NCBI GenBank assembly: GCA_009859145.1
Contig: VRVR01000053.1
Coordinates: 62,001-126,000, forward strand
DNA from: Andalucia godoyi
Lineage: Eukaryota; Discoba; Jakobea; Jakobida; Andaluciidae
Direction of reading: 5' to 3'
Length of the DNA stretch: 64,000 bases
Shown here: one piece after another, positions 9,201 to 17,949 of the stretch
Layout of the letters: every line of letters starts with the position of its first letter
How positions within the stretch are numbered: the first letter of the stretch is position 1
Notes under the pieces: model-generated
Database searches by the model: none
Told to the model about the DNA's origin: nothing
The model's input: the letters and a program-made list of their open reading frames with translations, nothing else
Translations under genes and position numbers: made by a program

Positions 9201-10936
9201 CAAAAGCCTTGTCGAATGGGCAGCTTGCGAACTTTAACCGCAGCCTGTACGAAATTCACGATCGAGGTTCCGAACAGGGATGTGGGATCCAGAGCAAACA
9301 CCGCTGAAAAGGCATTCCGACGCAACTTGGGAGGAATGCCGCCGGTATACATCGGAGACGACTGCAACAGCGTGCTCAGGGAACTCGGCCAGCTCTTGTA
9401 CATCTTTTGCTTCTCAAGGTCATTCGCCCAGCTGACAGGAGGAGAACGGTAATCAAACCGCGACGGAGCGTTGGACGGAACAGAAAACGGCGAAGGAGAT
9501 GGATTTGCATTCGGAGGCCCAACAGGAATGTGACCTCGAAGCCACGCCGTTGCATTGGAACAGTGCAGAGCGGCTTGGGAATACAACGAATGCTCTTCTT
9601 CGATTTGCTGGAAAATCTGTAAGGAATCCACCGCGTTCAGATCAAACGCTACGGAATTGATAATAAACTTTTCTTCAAAGTCATCCCGATACGATTGGGC
9701 TACTGCATTGCTGTACTGTTGACTGTGCTGCTCTCTGTCGGCCTTTTCCAAAAATACACCATCAAGTTCCACTTCGGACAGTGCCTTGGCGTAAGAAGGC
9801 AGGTTTGATGACAGGTAGGACAAAGCATTCAGCGGATCGTCCTGTGTGAGAATTGTAGACGTCATCTGGTACCCCAATTTCGAGAACGAACTCGTATCCA
9901 AAACACCATCCACCATGGAATCCTGCACCGAATCGTCATCCAAACCAGAAACATGCACAAGTTTGTCGTCAATTTCCGAAGAACAGGAGCGATTGATGTA
10001 ATGCAAACGAGAGGGATCAAAAAGAGCGTTGGAGTCGCGGTCATTCGACGCGTCGTATTCCTGAGACTTCACACGAAACTGGACTCCATAGCCCGTCATG
10101 GGCACCCTCAGCATTTGCCTAGCAGGATCCGCAATGAAATGCACCAAAGCAAATGAAATGCCATCCAGTTTGGTAAACAAAGACGCCAGTAAAGGCCCAA
10201 ACGCCTCCTTTCGACCGTGATCCACATCGATGGCAACAATCAATTCCACACATTCTGAACCGCTGGATGAGAAGACGTGCGCGGGATGAAAAGACTCGAT
10301 GGGTAAACATTTGTCGAGCCCTGTCATCGTAACCCCAGGCAGTCCTGGGAAAGAAGAATTCCAACGAAGCAAGCGCATACCAGCAAACGTGCCTTCTTCC
10401 AAAGGATAATCCAGAAAGCCGCGGAGTGAATTGTGGTCCGAAACAACACCCGGACAGTAGAACTGCAGATCCAAGGACCATCTCCAAATACTCTGTAGCT
10501 TCGAATCGAATTCATCAAAATGCAAAGACAGCACATCCGACAGTGCAGATGTTGCAGCACTCCAGTAGTCTTCGATGGAGTGTTCATCCGCATACGATGG
10601 TAAAATTGCAATTTTCTCCAGAAAATTGGGTAAGGCGCGCGGCTGGTTCTTGATTATGAACTCGCTACATGAACCCTCAACAAGAAGAAAAGCCCACAGG
10701 AAGCCCAAAGGAAAACGGAAAAATGAGCAAACCGTAAAGACGACCATGAATTCAGAGTTGAAAAAAGAGAGGGAAAGGAAAACATACACTGTTTGAGAAA
10801 CCGGGCCGCACGAATTCCACTGAGGAAGCAGAGCAAACTGAGCGTCAAATGAAGAAGAGTAGGTGAGAGCCAAGCCAGAGATTGCAAGAAGCAGCAACAA
10901 ACTCGATGCAGCGTGGAAAGAAGACCTCGATTTCAT
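6209..10936 (-). CDS. UGGT: UDP-glucose:glycoprotein glucosyltransferase (UGGT)
   Basis: ER folding sensor that re-glucosylates N-glycans on misfolded glycoproteins so that calnexin/calreticulin can rebind them. The conceptual product is 1,575 residues, or 1,534 if the 123-nt intron at 10665-10787 is removed. It begins with a signal peptide (residues ~1-25). The long middle region matches the thioredoxin-like and beta-sandwich part of UGGTs. The C-terminal ~300 residues are an unmistakable GT24 domain: IRIFSVSSGAMYERLLRIMM, a donor-site acidic motif ILDNDQIARTD, PFCDSR, YHISAL, NSLSNLDQDLPN and DWLWCESWCDD. The usual C-terminal H/KDEL-type retrieval signal is absent; the protein ends WSSSAA. 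The gene shares a ~420-bp promoter with the divergent gene at 11356, which contains a CACGTG and a TGACGTCA element. Confidence 0.97.
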   Translation of the reverse strand: MKSRSSFHAASSLLLLLAISGLALTYSSSFDAQFALLPQWNSCGPVSQTVYVFLSLSFFNSEFMVVFTVCSFFRFPLGFLWAFLLVEGSCSEFIIKNQPRALPNFLEKIAILPSYADEHSIEDYWSAATSALSDVLSLHFDEFDSKLQSIWRWSLDLQFYCPGVVSDHNSLRGFLDYPLEEGTFAGMRLLRWNSSFPGLPGVTMTGLDKCLPIESFHPAHVFSSSGSECVELIVAIDVDHGRKEAFGPLLASLFTKLDGISFALVHFIADPARQMLRVPMTGYGVQFRVKSQEYDASNDRDSNALFDPSRLHYINRSCSSEIDDKLVHVSGLDDDSVQDSMVDGVLDTSSFSKLGYQMTSTILTQDDPLNALSYLSSNLPSYAKALSEVELDGVFLEKADREQHSQQYSNAVAQSYRDDFEEKFIINSVAFDLNAVDSLQIFQQIEEEHSLYSQAALHCSNATAWLRGHIPVGPPNANPSPSPFSVPSNAPSRFDYRSPPVSWANDLEKQKMYKSWPSSLSTLLQSSPMYTGGIPPKLRRNAFSAVFALDPTSLFGTSIVNFVQAAVKVRKLPIRQGFWFYDSEVPSSSAELENSIEIGVQGEQQVLGDTMHRSFSARQRIRAFFFRSFKEGGIDALNHLCESLKRILLSSIAEELTAGIFSDQEHNAETFGKLAAAEKKFYAAIGNAEEVMNRLLRGFANESKLQDVLSSMTSMYVKDVSMRMQGALTDLQQQGYGPSNETPLILNLNGLLYILPPPMHRFSMYFPRFLAYEWQHLQERLRNGEIRDKERDSSAHSIDVEILERSHILFASHVKWLFVDPQWHYVSPPDFQRFAGVFSEEDLTDSVPVVLIYNDSAPEVRRTVESAIAMFSTYHLSLTSVPFSASSAVLSALGLSRTYASKNLVWLNGRVLVLDDIPAYSARGLETFFMYEWRHRLDPLARVVDQPVAGLNFAFCSSLFSSSAFSPVGYGRRQHHSFDSQDRFSFTTGSADSWLRIRVNVNPLSEHAPKAALMASFVRDAFKGDALVSFHLRARIQSLNRKDLFYYRMSLRNPASPICISHAVPLGVYSTFFDPPHAFLVRSLDANSDLDNVAPQRTPHLQAIFEVHKLVVESHIFRKGDDHGRGFVGLLPYATQSSLSMEDMVTYVVETSVASSVETSANSRGFYTMSNGGYLQFHVRPFPTILVSPNLEYHSFTPMFSSRDDTFSFVPKTNQIHMFVRSLLPRGFIVDAEETTRPSEQPASKIAEATEASHGFSLSSFFSKLLPKHDTLLKVDPCSPIRIFSVSSGAMYERLLRIMMLSVLRNTCSHVEFYFLESFLSPHFRSSIPFLASKYNFSYSFVNYQWPSARTFLPRPAEKQRVLWAYKILFTDVLFPPVAFPNGSSKVVHKLDRIMILDNDQIARTDMSDLYYMKLRDRHPYAYTPFCDSRTEQEGYRFWKQEGGYWRGHLGGRPYHISALSLVDLTAFRNLRAGDQLRSIFSELSRDPNSLSNLDQDLPNYAQHSVPIHSLQQDWLWCESWCDDRSKATAKTIDLCNNPKTKENKITNAKRVLEEWPGLDAELEAALQEWSSSAA
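10665..10787 (-). other. Probable in-frame intron in UGGT
   Basis: On the minus strand this 123-nt stretch starts GTATGT and ends TTCATGTAG and is T-rich throughout. Unspliced, it would put a very hydrophobic stretch just after the signal peptide of UGGT, where relatives have none. Splicing joins GT to C (a Val codon) and keeps frame. Because 123 is a multiple of three and the stretch contains no stop, the frame stays open either way. Confidence 0.65.
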
Positions 10937-11094
10937 GGTTTATCAGCGGGGGCAGTGACACTCAACACACTGCGTTCTTTCACCCAGAGCGACGTGTGTA
11001 GCCTTTTCCAAATGCTCTGTGTTTTTGTTTTTGTTTTTTGATTTTTGATTTTTGTTTCCCTTCAGACAAGACACAGTTTCGCGTTGACGAGCGC

Positions 11095-11131
11095 CACGTG
11101 CCAGTTGCCTGTTGCCAGTTGCCTGACGTCA
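11095..11131. promoter_or_regulatory. E-box and CRE-like palindromes in the UGGT promoter
   Basis: CACGTG at 11095-11100 and TGACGTCA at 11124-11131, separated by a tandem CCAGTTGCCTG/TTGCCAGTTGCCTG repeat. They lie 159-195 bp upstream of the UGGT ATG and 225-260 bp upstream of the divergent gene. bZIP and bHLH factors bind such sites, and ER-stress bZIP proteins favour TGACGT cores; activity here is inferred. Confidence 0.4.
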
Positions 11132-11355
11132 CACAACTCGCACCCCCCTCTTTGTGAGGAGCGGGAAGCCTGCATGCAGCGTGCCAAGAAAAAAAAGGCT
11201 TATCGTGCATTTCCTATTATGCATCATTCCGACCTTCCCCGCCTTGGTAATTGTGCAGAGGAGGACCCTGTGAAATGTCGACAGTGAATTCAGAAGCAGA
11301 TCAAAGAGTGCGAGAAGGGGGCCCGAGTGCGCGAGAGAGTTGAGTTTTTCTGTGC

Positions 11356-12324
11356 ATGATGTCCGTTCGCCGATCTGCAGTTCCGTCTAGCCCGGCTTCG
11401 AGTGCGGCTGACGGGAAGCAGGAATTTTCAGAATCGACATCGCAACCGCCACCCTTGTCTTCAGCTACCACGCAAGAAAGTGGACCGCCAAGAATCCGCG
11501 ATGCTGCTGACTTGGACACGGATCCGATGTTCATCGAGTCCAAATTCCACATTTCGAGGCTCCGGCATTTGATTCAGAACTACCATTTTGTGCATCACAT
11601 GTCTGTGCCGCATCTTCCTGGAAAAGGAGGGCCGCCCGGGACGTCGTATGTGACGGCCGATTCACAAGCTCGCCAACTGGGTGTTCAGCAAGTGTTTCCA
11701 TTGGATGATGCGACTGCAAATTCGTTTGAGCATAAGCGTGCTGAAGCTGCTTTCAAGGATTTGATTGAGCGATGTAAGCATGTGCAGCATTTGTTTACTG
11801 CCCGAATTGACGACAGTACGCACAGGGTTGACTCGCAAGATGTTTCTTCTGGTCTGTCACTTTTGCAGTCGATGATTGCAGAGGAAGAGAAGGATCTTGC
11901 TGAGTGGGAAAAGAAGGCCGCGGATATGCAGCGGCGTGTGGAGCAGGAAGAGTTGGAAAAGGAAGCTCGAGAGGCGGAGGCTGCGTCTGCGCCGGCTGCA
12001 AAGAGGAGGAGAGAGTGGCTGCTGACCAATCTTGAGGCTGCGATTGGTGCCGCCGCGAATCAGAACGGTGCAGCAGAAGCGAGTTGCGCTGAAGAGAACC
12101 GTGTTTCAGTGGTCCAGAAAACAGATGTTTTCGATTTGTCGTTTGACAATGTTTGGAGGGCTGTTGATGAGGCGCAGACTGAAGAAGAACTCTATCTCAT
12201 TTCTCGTGCGGCGCGTCTCGATCCATTAGAAACAAACGTCCAGAGGCAACCGCGTACGCGGCCTGCGATGGAAGAGAAGGTTCGTGGATTCTTGACTGAC
12301 TTTTCAGATGTCATATTCTTGTAA
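11356..12324 (+). CDS. Uncharacterised coiled-coil protein
   Basis: 322 residues; I do not recognise the family. Residues 1-55 are Ser/Pro-rich and probably disordered. Residues ~60-160 are helical (FHISRLRHLIQNYHFVHH is a notable amphipathic stretch). A charged coiled coil rich in Glu/Lys (about 175-225) ends in the basic KRRREW, a possible nuclear localisation signal. The C-terminus is acidic to hydrophobic (FLTDFSDVIFL). Two adjacent ATGs occur at 11356 and 11359. The overall shape resembles small kinetochore or mRNA-processing subunits, but that is only an impression. It is transcribed divergently from UGGT. Confidence 0.75.
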   Translation: MMSVRRSAVPSSPASSAADGKQEFSESTSQPPPLSSATTQESGPPRIRDAADLDTDPMFIESKFHISRLRHLIQNYHFVHHMSVPHLPGKGGPPGTSYVTADSQARQLGVQQVFPLDDATANSFEHKRAEAAFKDLIERCKHVQHLFTARIDDSTHRVDSQDVSSGLSLLQSMIAEEEKDLAEWEKKAADMQRRVEQEELEKEAREAEAASAPAAKRRREWLLTNLEAAIGAAANQNGAAEASCAEENRVSVVQKTDVFDLSFDNVWRAVDEAQTEEELYLISRAARLDPLETNVQRQPRTRPAMEEKVRGFLTDFSDVIFL

Positions 12325-12745
12325 GCATGAACAAAACTGTCTTTGGGTTCTTATTTACTTGTGTGTTGTTTCTATTACCTTTTTTTTTTTCTTTTTTTTT
12401 TTTTTTGGTTGCTCCACCACGGTTTTTGTTTCCTCGAGTGCATTTTTCTCCTCTTGCTAGAGGATACCGTGGAGAACTCCCTGGAGGATCCTGTGCTCGG
12501 TTTCTGTGATTGCCGACGGATCCTAGTCCTTTTATTGTCGGTCGTAGTCTTCTCGATTCGCTAAGCACTGCGGAGGGGGGAAAAACAAAGCAGCCGACGG
12601 AAGAACCGAAAATCTCGGGAGTGGAAGGAAGACTTGGAGCTGAGGAGCCTGAACACTGAACACTGGACATTGAACACTGCTGGTCGTTGCTTTTCAAACG
12701 TTTTACAGACTGAAAACATACGGTTCGATCGCTCGTGTGGGAACC

Positions 12746-15700
12746 ATGTTCGGCAAAAAGGTAAAGACTGCAAAACTCGACCTGAAGAACCGTCCTGGAT
12801 ATCTTCCGTGCTATGGGACAGCGTTCTCCAGCACATTCCAGGTCTCGTGCTCCTCCGTGTTCGGCCTCTATGCGGATGAAGAAGTCTCTTCCTTCGCGGA
12901 AGATTCGCTACAGAGTCTTGTTGCAATAGGTACCGTGAAAGGTGACGTGCTCATGTTCGGACATCCAATGATCCGCAGTCGCATTACGCCGCCCGCTGGG
13001 TGCGAAGGAGTGGTAACGGACCTGTGTTTTCTTGTGCCGTTCGGTGCGTTGGCTGTATTGTACTCGAATCGTTGTATTGCTGTCTTTTCCATTGCTGGTG
13101 CCGGGGCGTCGACTATCCGAGTTACTCGGCTGTCCGGCGATGGCCCGGGACCGTGTCTTTTGTATCACTTTAAGAATGCCCGATGTTTGTTTGTCGGATA
13201 TCGAGACGGAAATGTCGGTGTGTTTAACCTGCAGGAATACTTTGTTTCCGACTATCTCCTGTCTCTTTCAGCTATGCTTGCTCTTCCATTTACTGCAGAA
13301 GATCCCAGCCCGTTGTTCGCCAAAGACGTTCGGTACTTGTGCGTGAGTCCTTCGGATGAGAGCCTGTTGTTTGCACAGGTTGGTTCTTTTGGATTGTGCA
13401 GCATCGATTTGATGACCAAGTCTGTTGTTCACATGGAAACCCCGCCCAAGGACTTTCGGTTGGTCTCCGCACATGTCTATTTTGAATCAAGTCCCATCAT
13501 AGTGTGTGTTTTCATTCATCCCACGAGCAATGGTCTGTGTGCTTTGCGTATTTATTCGGTCTCGGAGAAGGACTGCAAACAATGGGACGTTTTGTACGAG
13601 GCGTTTGATTGCAGCCTGTTGTCCCCTTTGGACGGGCGGATTCTGTCTGCGTGTATTTCGGATGACTTGACGCTGTTGGTCAAGAACTGTTCCAGGCAAG
13701 TGTACGTCGCCAAATTCTCGTCGGGATTCAAGACCCTTTCTTCTGTCAATATTTCTGGCTCTCTCTCGTACTGGAAGGGGTTTGGATCGTTTTCCTCAGT
13801 TCCTTCGTGGAGAATACCGGAGTTTAATCCGTTTGTGTACAATGGTGGGATGGTGAATGCTTCTACAGAGACCGTGCTGTGGACTGCTCCGTTCCATTTA
13901 CCGTATTGTGACTCCCTTTCTGAGAGGCTTTCGTTTATGTACGGCTCAGAATGGCCATTTTTCGGCGGAACTCCAGTTAGAACTCCACAATCAAAGAATT
14001 CTTCTTCTTTTTTTACCACCAAGTATGCGCTGGTTCCTTTGTGCGTGTGCTTGTCAAAAGGTGGGCTAGTGCAGGCATGGGCAGCTGGTCGGTTTTTGCT
14101 GGATGCGTGTTCGTTGGCCTTCGATGTGCAGCAGGAATATGTTGCTGCAGATTTTGCGCTCGTTTGCCATGTCTCCAGTCCTTTTGTTGTTGTTACGCAT
14201 CAAGGAAAACCCATCGTTCAATTCCACAGATTTGAGTTTCGATTTTCCGCTCCGAACACGAACGTCTTGCCGATCGAACTTGTCTCGAAGGATCGACCGG
14301 ATTCTGCAACAGCATCACCCACCAGTGTTTCTTGGACGATGGAACTTCCGGATGTTTGCCAATATCAGCATTCTCTGTTAGAACAAGTCCAGAGGAATTT
14401 TCCAAAGAAGAACTTCGTCGTGGCATCCCCGGTTTTTTGCGGGCCAGATGGGGCACAGTGCTTCATCTGTGGCACAGCAAAAGGGAAATTTACGTTGTAC
14501 ATGGTTTCCGGTACATTTCCATCTGTTGAACTGATCTCCAGGGCAAAGTACCAAACAGATGCATCACTGCCAGTGGCAGTGTTTCCCGCATCCGAGACTG
14601 GAATTCCGAGCACGAAGAGTGTTTTATTGTGTGCACCCTTTCGAAGGCTGCAGAACAGCGTGCTTTTGGATGGTGTGGATGAATCATCTGGATGCTTTTC
14701 TGTCTCTCGAGGGTGTGTCGAGTTGTGGGTTTGTGCGAGTTGTGCAGTTAACCCCGGGTTCATATTGCAGATGAATAATGTTGCAGTGAACGGAAGTCGA
14801 TCCCCGCCGCGGCCCAAGCCCGGAAAATGCATGTTGCGGGTTCGATTCTTTCAGAGTTCTTCCTCGAAAGCTGTCGAGTGCCTGTCTGAGGCTCTTGATT
14901 CCTGGGAAGCGATTGACGGTTTGACGTTCTCTGTGCCGTGTGAGCACAGCGATGTGTTTTCTATGTCCTTTACCACAACTTCGTTGTGGTCGACTGGGGA
15001 TGCAGCGTGTGCGGTTCTGGTCATTCCGCCGTCGCAAGATGCCGCACAAGAGATTCGTAATGGCGTTTTCCAGTTTCCATACGTCTTCGATTACGTTTGC
15101 TCTCCCATGTCGCATGCTGTTGTTGCCCAAACGTCATGCGTATCTTTTATGGATTTTCGAGACGCCTGGAACTGGTATCCGACGCAGGGATCCCCAAAGA
15201 AGCCAAAGCGCAAATACGGCACATCGCTCTGGACTCTTCCCGTTGTTTGCAATGTGCGATGTATCCCGCTGGATGTGGCTGTATTTGATCTCCAGTCCCA
15301 ACGGTGGTGCAAGACTCCCTTGTTTGTCGTCGTTACCGCAGATCATACTGTCTTGCTGGTGGATCCCTTTTTTGTCTCCAATTACGTGTCAGTCGAATTG
15401 GGTGATAGGGTTCCGGATGGATATCGAATTCACGATGTTTCCGTATCAGAGGCCACAGGCTCTCTGTTGTTGATTTTGGTGCCATCAGGGTCTGCAGATT
15501 CTTCGCGCGTACTTCTCATGACTGTCGATTTTCTTTCCTCGGTTTCGCTGAAGGAAAACGCTCAGAGTCTCGGTTTTGAATTCTCTCTGTCGGATGAACT
15601 CGATCAGAAGCGCGTTGTCTTTCCTATTTTCTACGCAGCTGATCCAGTGTCTTTCTTCCAGCCCATTGAGACTGGATCGCAGGAAGCGTCGGAACCCAAA

Positions 15701-16069
15701 CCTGTTGCTTCTGGGATTGCCAAACTCAAAAAGGTTTTGAGCGCCTTCAAGGTACCGAGTGGAAAGCCCGCGCAGCCGGTTCTGAGTCAAAGCATCGTTG
15801 ACAATGCGTTGTTTGTTTTACTGTGCACTGCGGATGCGGCAAAGCACTCTAAGAGTAATGCACCCTCTTTTGGGGTTGCTTCTGCGAGTAACGATCAAGG
15901 TGCTGCTACATCGGCTGCACAAGCAAGGGATATGTTGAAGATGCGAGGAGAGAAGCTAAACCAGATGGCAGACAATTCAAGCCGGATGGAAGCCAATGCC
16001 GAGGAGTTTCTTCGAAGCATTCGAGAACATAACGAACGAGAAGCGAAGAAAAAGTGGTGGCAGGTGTGA
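12746..16069 (+). CDS. Tomosyn/Sro7/Lgl-family protein with C-terminal R-SNARE motif
   Basis: 1,107 residues. Residues ~1-1,000 show the irregular beta-strand pattern of the double WD40 propeller of Lgl/Sro7/tomosyn proteins. The last ~60 residues are a VAMP-like R-SNARE helix (RGEKLNQMADNSSRMEANAE), with the zero-layer arginine inside SSRMEANAE, and end in KKKWWQV, matching tomosyn's KKW-aromatic end. Tomosyns pair with syntaxin/SNAP-25-type Q-SNAREs and regulate secretory vesicle docking; having the SNARE tail makes this tomosyn-like rather than Lgl-like. No transmembrane anchor follows the SNARE, as expected. The first ATG in context is at 12746 (ACC-ATG-TTC). The gene runs tail-to-tail into the next gene with a 5-bp gap. 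Confidence 0.88.
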   Translation: MFGKKVKTAKLDLKNRPGYLPCYGTAFSSTFQVSCSSVFGLYADEEVSSFAEDSLQSLVAIGTVKGDVLMFGHPMIRSRITPPAGCEGVVTDLCFLVPFGALAVLYSNRCIAVFSIAGAGASTIRVTRLSGDGPGPCLLYHFKNARCLFVGYRDGNVGVFNLQEYFVSDYLLSLSAMLALPFTAEDPSPLFAKDVRYLCVSPSDESLLFAQVGSFGLCSIDLMTKSVVHMETPPKDFRLVSAHVYFESSPIIVCVFIHPTSNGLCALRIYSVSEKDCKQWDVLYEAFDCSLLSPLDGRILSACISDDLTLLVKNCSRQVYVAKFSSGFKTLSSVNISGSLSYWKGFGSFSSVPSWRIPEFNPFVYNGGMVNASTETVLWTAPFHLPYCDSLSERLSFMYGSEWPFFGGTPVRTPQSKNSSSFFTTKYALVPLCVCLSKGGLVQAWAAGRFLLDACSLAFDVQQEYVAADFALVCHVSSPFVVVTHQGKPIVQFHRFEFRFSAPNTNVLPIELVSKDRPDSATASPTSVSWTMELPDVCQYQHSLLEQVQRNFPKKNFVVASPVFCGPDGAQCFICGTAKGKFTLYMVSGTFPSVELISRAKYQTDASLPVAVFPASETGIPSTKSVLLCAPFRRLQNSVLLDGVDESSGCFSVSRGCVELWVCASCAVNPGFILQMNNVAVNGSRSPPRPKPGKCMLRVRFFQSSSSKAVECLSEALDSWEAIDGLTFSVPCEHSDVFSMSFTTTSLWSTGDAACAVLVIPPSQDAAQEIRNGVFQFPYVFDYVCSPMSHAVVAQTSCVSFMDFRDAWNWYPTQGSPKKPKRKYGTSLWTLPVVCNVRCIPLDVAVFDLQSQRWCKTPLFVVVTADHTVLLVDPFFVSNYVSVELGDRVPDGYRIHDVSVSEATGSLLLILVPSGSADSSRVLLMTVDFLSSVSLKENAQSLGFEFSLSDELDQKRVVFPIFYAADPVSFFQPIETGSQEASEPKPVASGIAKLKKVLSAFKVPSGKPAQPVLSQSIVDNALFVLLCTADAAKHSKSNAPSFGVASASNDQGAATSAAQARDMLKMRGEKLNQMADNSSRMEANAEEFLRSIREHNEREAKKKWWQV

Positions 16070-16074
16070 TGCAT

Positions 16075-16908
16075 CTACGATCTCTCCGACCGCGCAATGA
16101 TTGTTCTGACGTTGCGTGGACATACCACAATTTCATGCGATCGTGCTGTGGAGGAAAATACCGTCAGATCTTGCAGTACCATAAAATGCCCCGTTTTGCA
16201 ATCTGAGCGACGTTCAACGACTTCTCTGTCCAGCGTCGCGGTCAACGTGCTGCAATGCTCCATTGGTTGCAGGTGCTTAAACTCTTCCAAAGAACACTGT
16301 TGCGACTTCGCCAGTGCGTCTGTTGAAACGAGGAGAAGATGTGCACGATACAATTCCATTTCCGAATACACCTGCATACTCAGCACATAGCACAAAAGAA
16401 AAGGGATCTTGACAGAACACCCCACGACGAGCATTTGGCGCGTGTCCGAATGCTTCAGGAGACTCGATGCTTGGACGTCAGACATGGATTTCAGAGCGAG
16501 ACTGCATGCATGATACAGCTGCGTAGACGAGATACTGCAGCTTGGATCCAGTCCTGCCACACAACCTCCGCCGTCCACCAAGGACGGATGTTGGCAATTG
16601 GGAGAAGGTACAGAGCCTGCATCACGGATGGGTGTCGGTCGAACCGGCGAAGTAAAGATGCCGTCAAAGTCGCCCGGATTCGTGGAAACAGGAAATGATG
16701 ACACGATGTGGCTTGAGGGCGTCTGGGAGCTTTCAGAGCTCCTGACAGAAGACTTTAATCTCGCCAGCTTGTCGTGCAGAGGCATCTCTTGCTTGCATAA
16801 CACTCCACAATGGATCAGAATGTGCTTGTTTGGTTGGTTGGTTGTTTGTTTGCGTGATGCGTCCAAACTCTGAAGACCGCTGAATAATAACACGTCATTG
16901 TCATGCAT
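16075..16908 (-). CDS. Uncharacterised protein, convergent with the tomosyn-like gene
   Basis: 277 residues from the first ATG. The N-terminal ~41 residues are partly translated from a GGTT/GTTT simple repeat, so the ATG at 16785 (236 residues) is an equally good start. Residues ~45-120 are Ser/Pro-rich. The C-terminal ~150 residues alternate hydrophobic strands and helices and end in a strand pattern (HFMVLQDLTVFSS...HEIVVCPRNV) that could be a small beta-barrel such as an OB fold; that is a guess from pattern only. The reading frame and the clean packing against its neighbour support a real gene. No family recognised. Confidence 0.6.
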   Translation of the reverse strand: MHDNDVLLFSGLQSLDASRKQTTNQPNKHILIHCGVLCKQEMPLHDKLARLKSSVRSSESSQTPSSHIVSSFPVSTNPGDFDGIFTSPVRPTPIRDAGSVPSPNCQHPSLVDGGGCVAGLDPSCSISSTQLYHACSLALKSMSDVQASSLLKHSDTRQMLVVGCSVKIPFLLCYVLSMQVYSEMELYRAHLLLVSTDALAKSQQCSLEEFKHLQPMEHCSTLTATLDREVVERRSDCKTGHFMVLQDLTVFSSTARSHEIVVCPRNVRTIIARSERS

Positions 16909-17361
16909 ACGGGGGAGTATACATAAACAGACACACAGTCGATACTGGCCGACACTAGCACGTTTTGTTTCACACGGAATCCGTGCTTACGCACGCTCGG
17001 CCAAAATTCAGCCGGTGACACAGGCTCCGCATTTTCGACACTCTTTAACGCAGCATCCGTAGCCATCTATTCTATCATTCGTTGGTTTCACTTTTTTTGG
17101 TTTCACTTTTTTATTCAAATATGGGAGCGAGTGCGCTGGGATGACGCATTCGCCTACGCCTACGCCGCTCGATACAGGGCCTCCGAGGTCCCGCAGACCT
17201 ACTAAGAGACCACGTGTCACTACGCCTGCTGCTAGGGCCGTCAGAATCAAAATGCACCCTTCTCAGGAACAACATGTCACGCTGAGAAAGCGGCTCACGG
17301 ATTGATCGAGATTGGGAACGGAGCGCGGAGCATTTATCTGAAGATCGCCGTGGGGCGTGTT

Positions 17362-17430
17362 GGGGGGCCTATCCCCTTCCCGGCAACGGGATGCAAGACT
17401 GCGTATGCATGTCTATTCGTAGATATGCAT
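17362..17430 (+). ncRNA. Candidate structured RNA: three hairpins with GNRA and UUCG loops
   Basis: Three consecutive hairpins: GGGG/CCCC (17364-17367 with 17373-17376); TCCCG-GCAA-CGGGA (17378-17391, a GNRA tetraloop); and an 11-bp stem closed by TTCG (17405-17415, loop 17416-17419, 17420-17430, one G-U pair). Tetraloops of these two classes are hallmarks of structured RNAs. The strand is uncertain, but both loops are canonical only on the plus strand. I do not recognise RNase P, SRP, snRNA or 5S motifs. Confidence 0.3.
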
Positions 17431-17796
17431 GTTCAGTGTGTAATGTAGGCGCAACTCCAGGCGGAGCTTCTGCACCGTAGTTGATGCTAAACGACATGCA
17501 GTTGATACATACCTAACAAAGGAACGGAGGGGTTTCCGCAAAAGGCGAAGCGGGAAAAGACGTGGAACTGCTCCGACGCTCGGGAACGGTGGACCGCCAC
17601 GCTCTGGGGAAGCCAAGCAACAAAAGACCGACAAATCGGGAAAAGCTCCTGCTTTTGGGTCCTTTTCACTTCCCAAAATGAGAAGGACATTGTTTGACAT
17701 TCTGCAGATGAGCAGAATCAAAAAGGTTCCGAAATGCTCTCGTGCTGTTGTTGTTGTTTCCATCTTTCCGAATTCCCGAGCGAGGACTTTTCTCGG

Positions 17797-17825
17797 TTTT
17801 TTTTTGGGGGGGGGGGGTGGGGGTT
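17797..17825 (+). repeat. T-run/G-run tract upstream of the giant gene
   Basis: Nine T followed by G12-T-G5, about 130 bp upstream of the giant gene's ATG. The G tract could form a quadruplex; otherwise it is simple low-complexity DNA. Confidence 0.8.
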
Positions 17826-17949
17826 ATTTTGTTATTATTTTTTTTAAACCCCCCTCGAGCTTTTAGAGCGCGCAATTTTCCTTCCTGCAGAATATTAAGA
17901 GCATCTTTTGGCTTCTGCAGGCTGCATCGTGCACGAGGGTTTCAAGGTT

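Larger units (their letters stand above)
16909..17949. other. Intergenic spacer before the giant gene
   Basis: No coding sequence is supported. It holds a short tandem repeat of TTGGTTTCACTTTTTT (around 17082-17111), a cluster of stable hairpins (17362-17430, listed separately) and a G-run at 17806-17825. A TTCTGCAG at about 17914-17921 could be a 3' splice site of a leader intron, but no donor is obvious. Confidence 0.6.
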
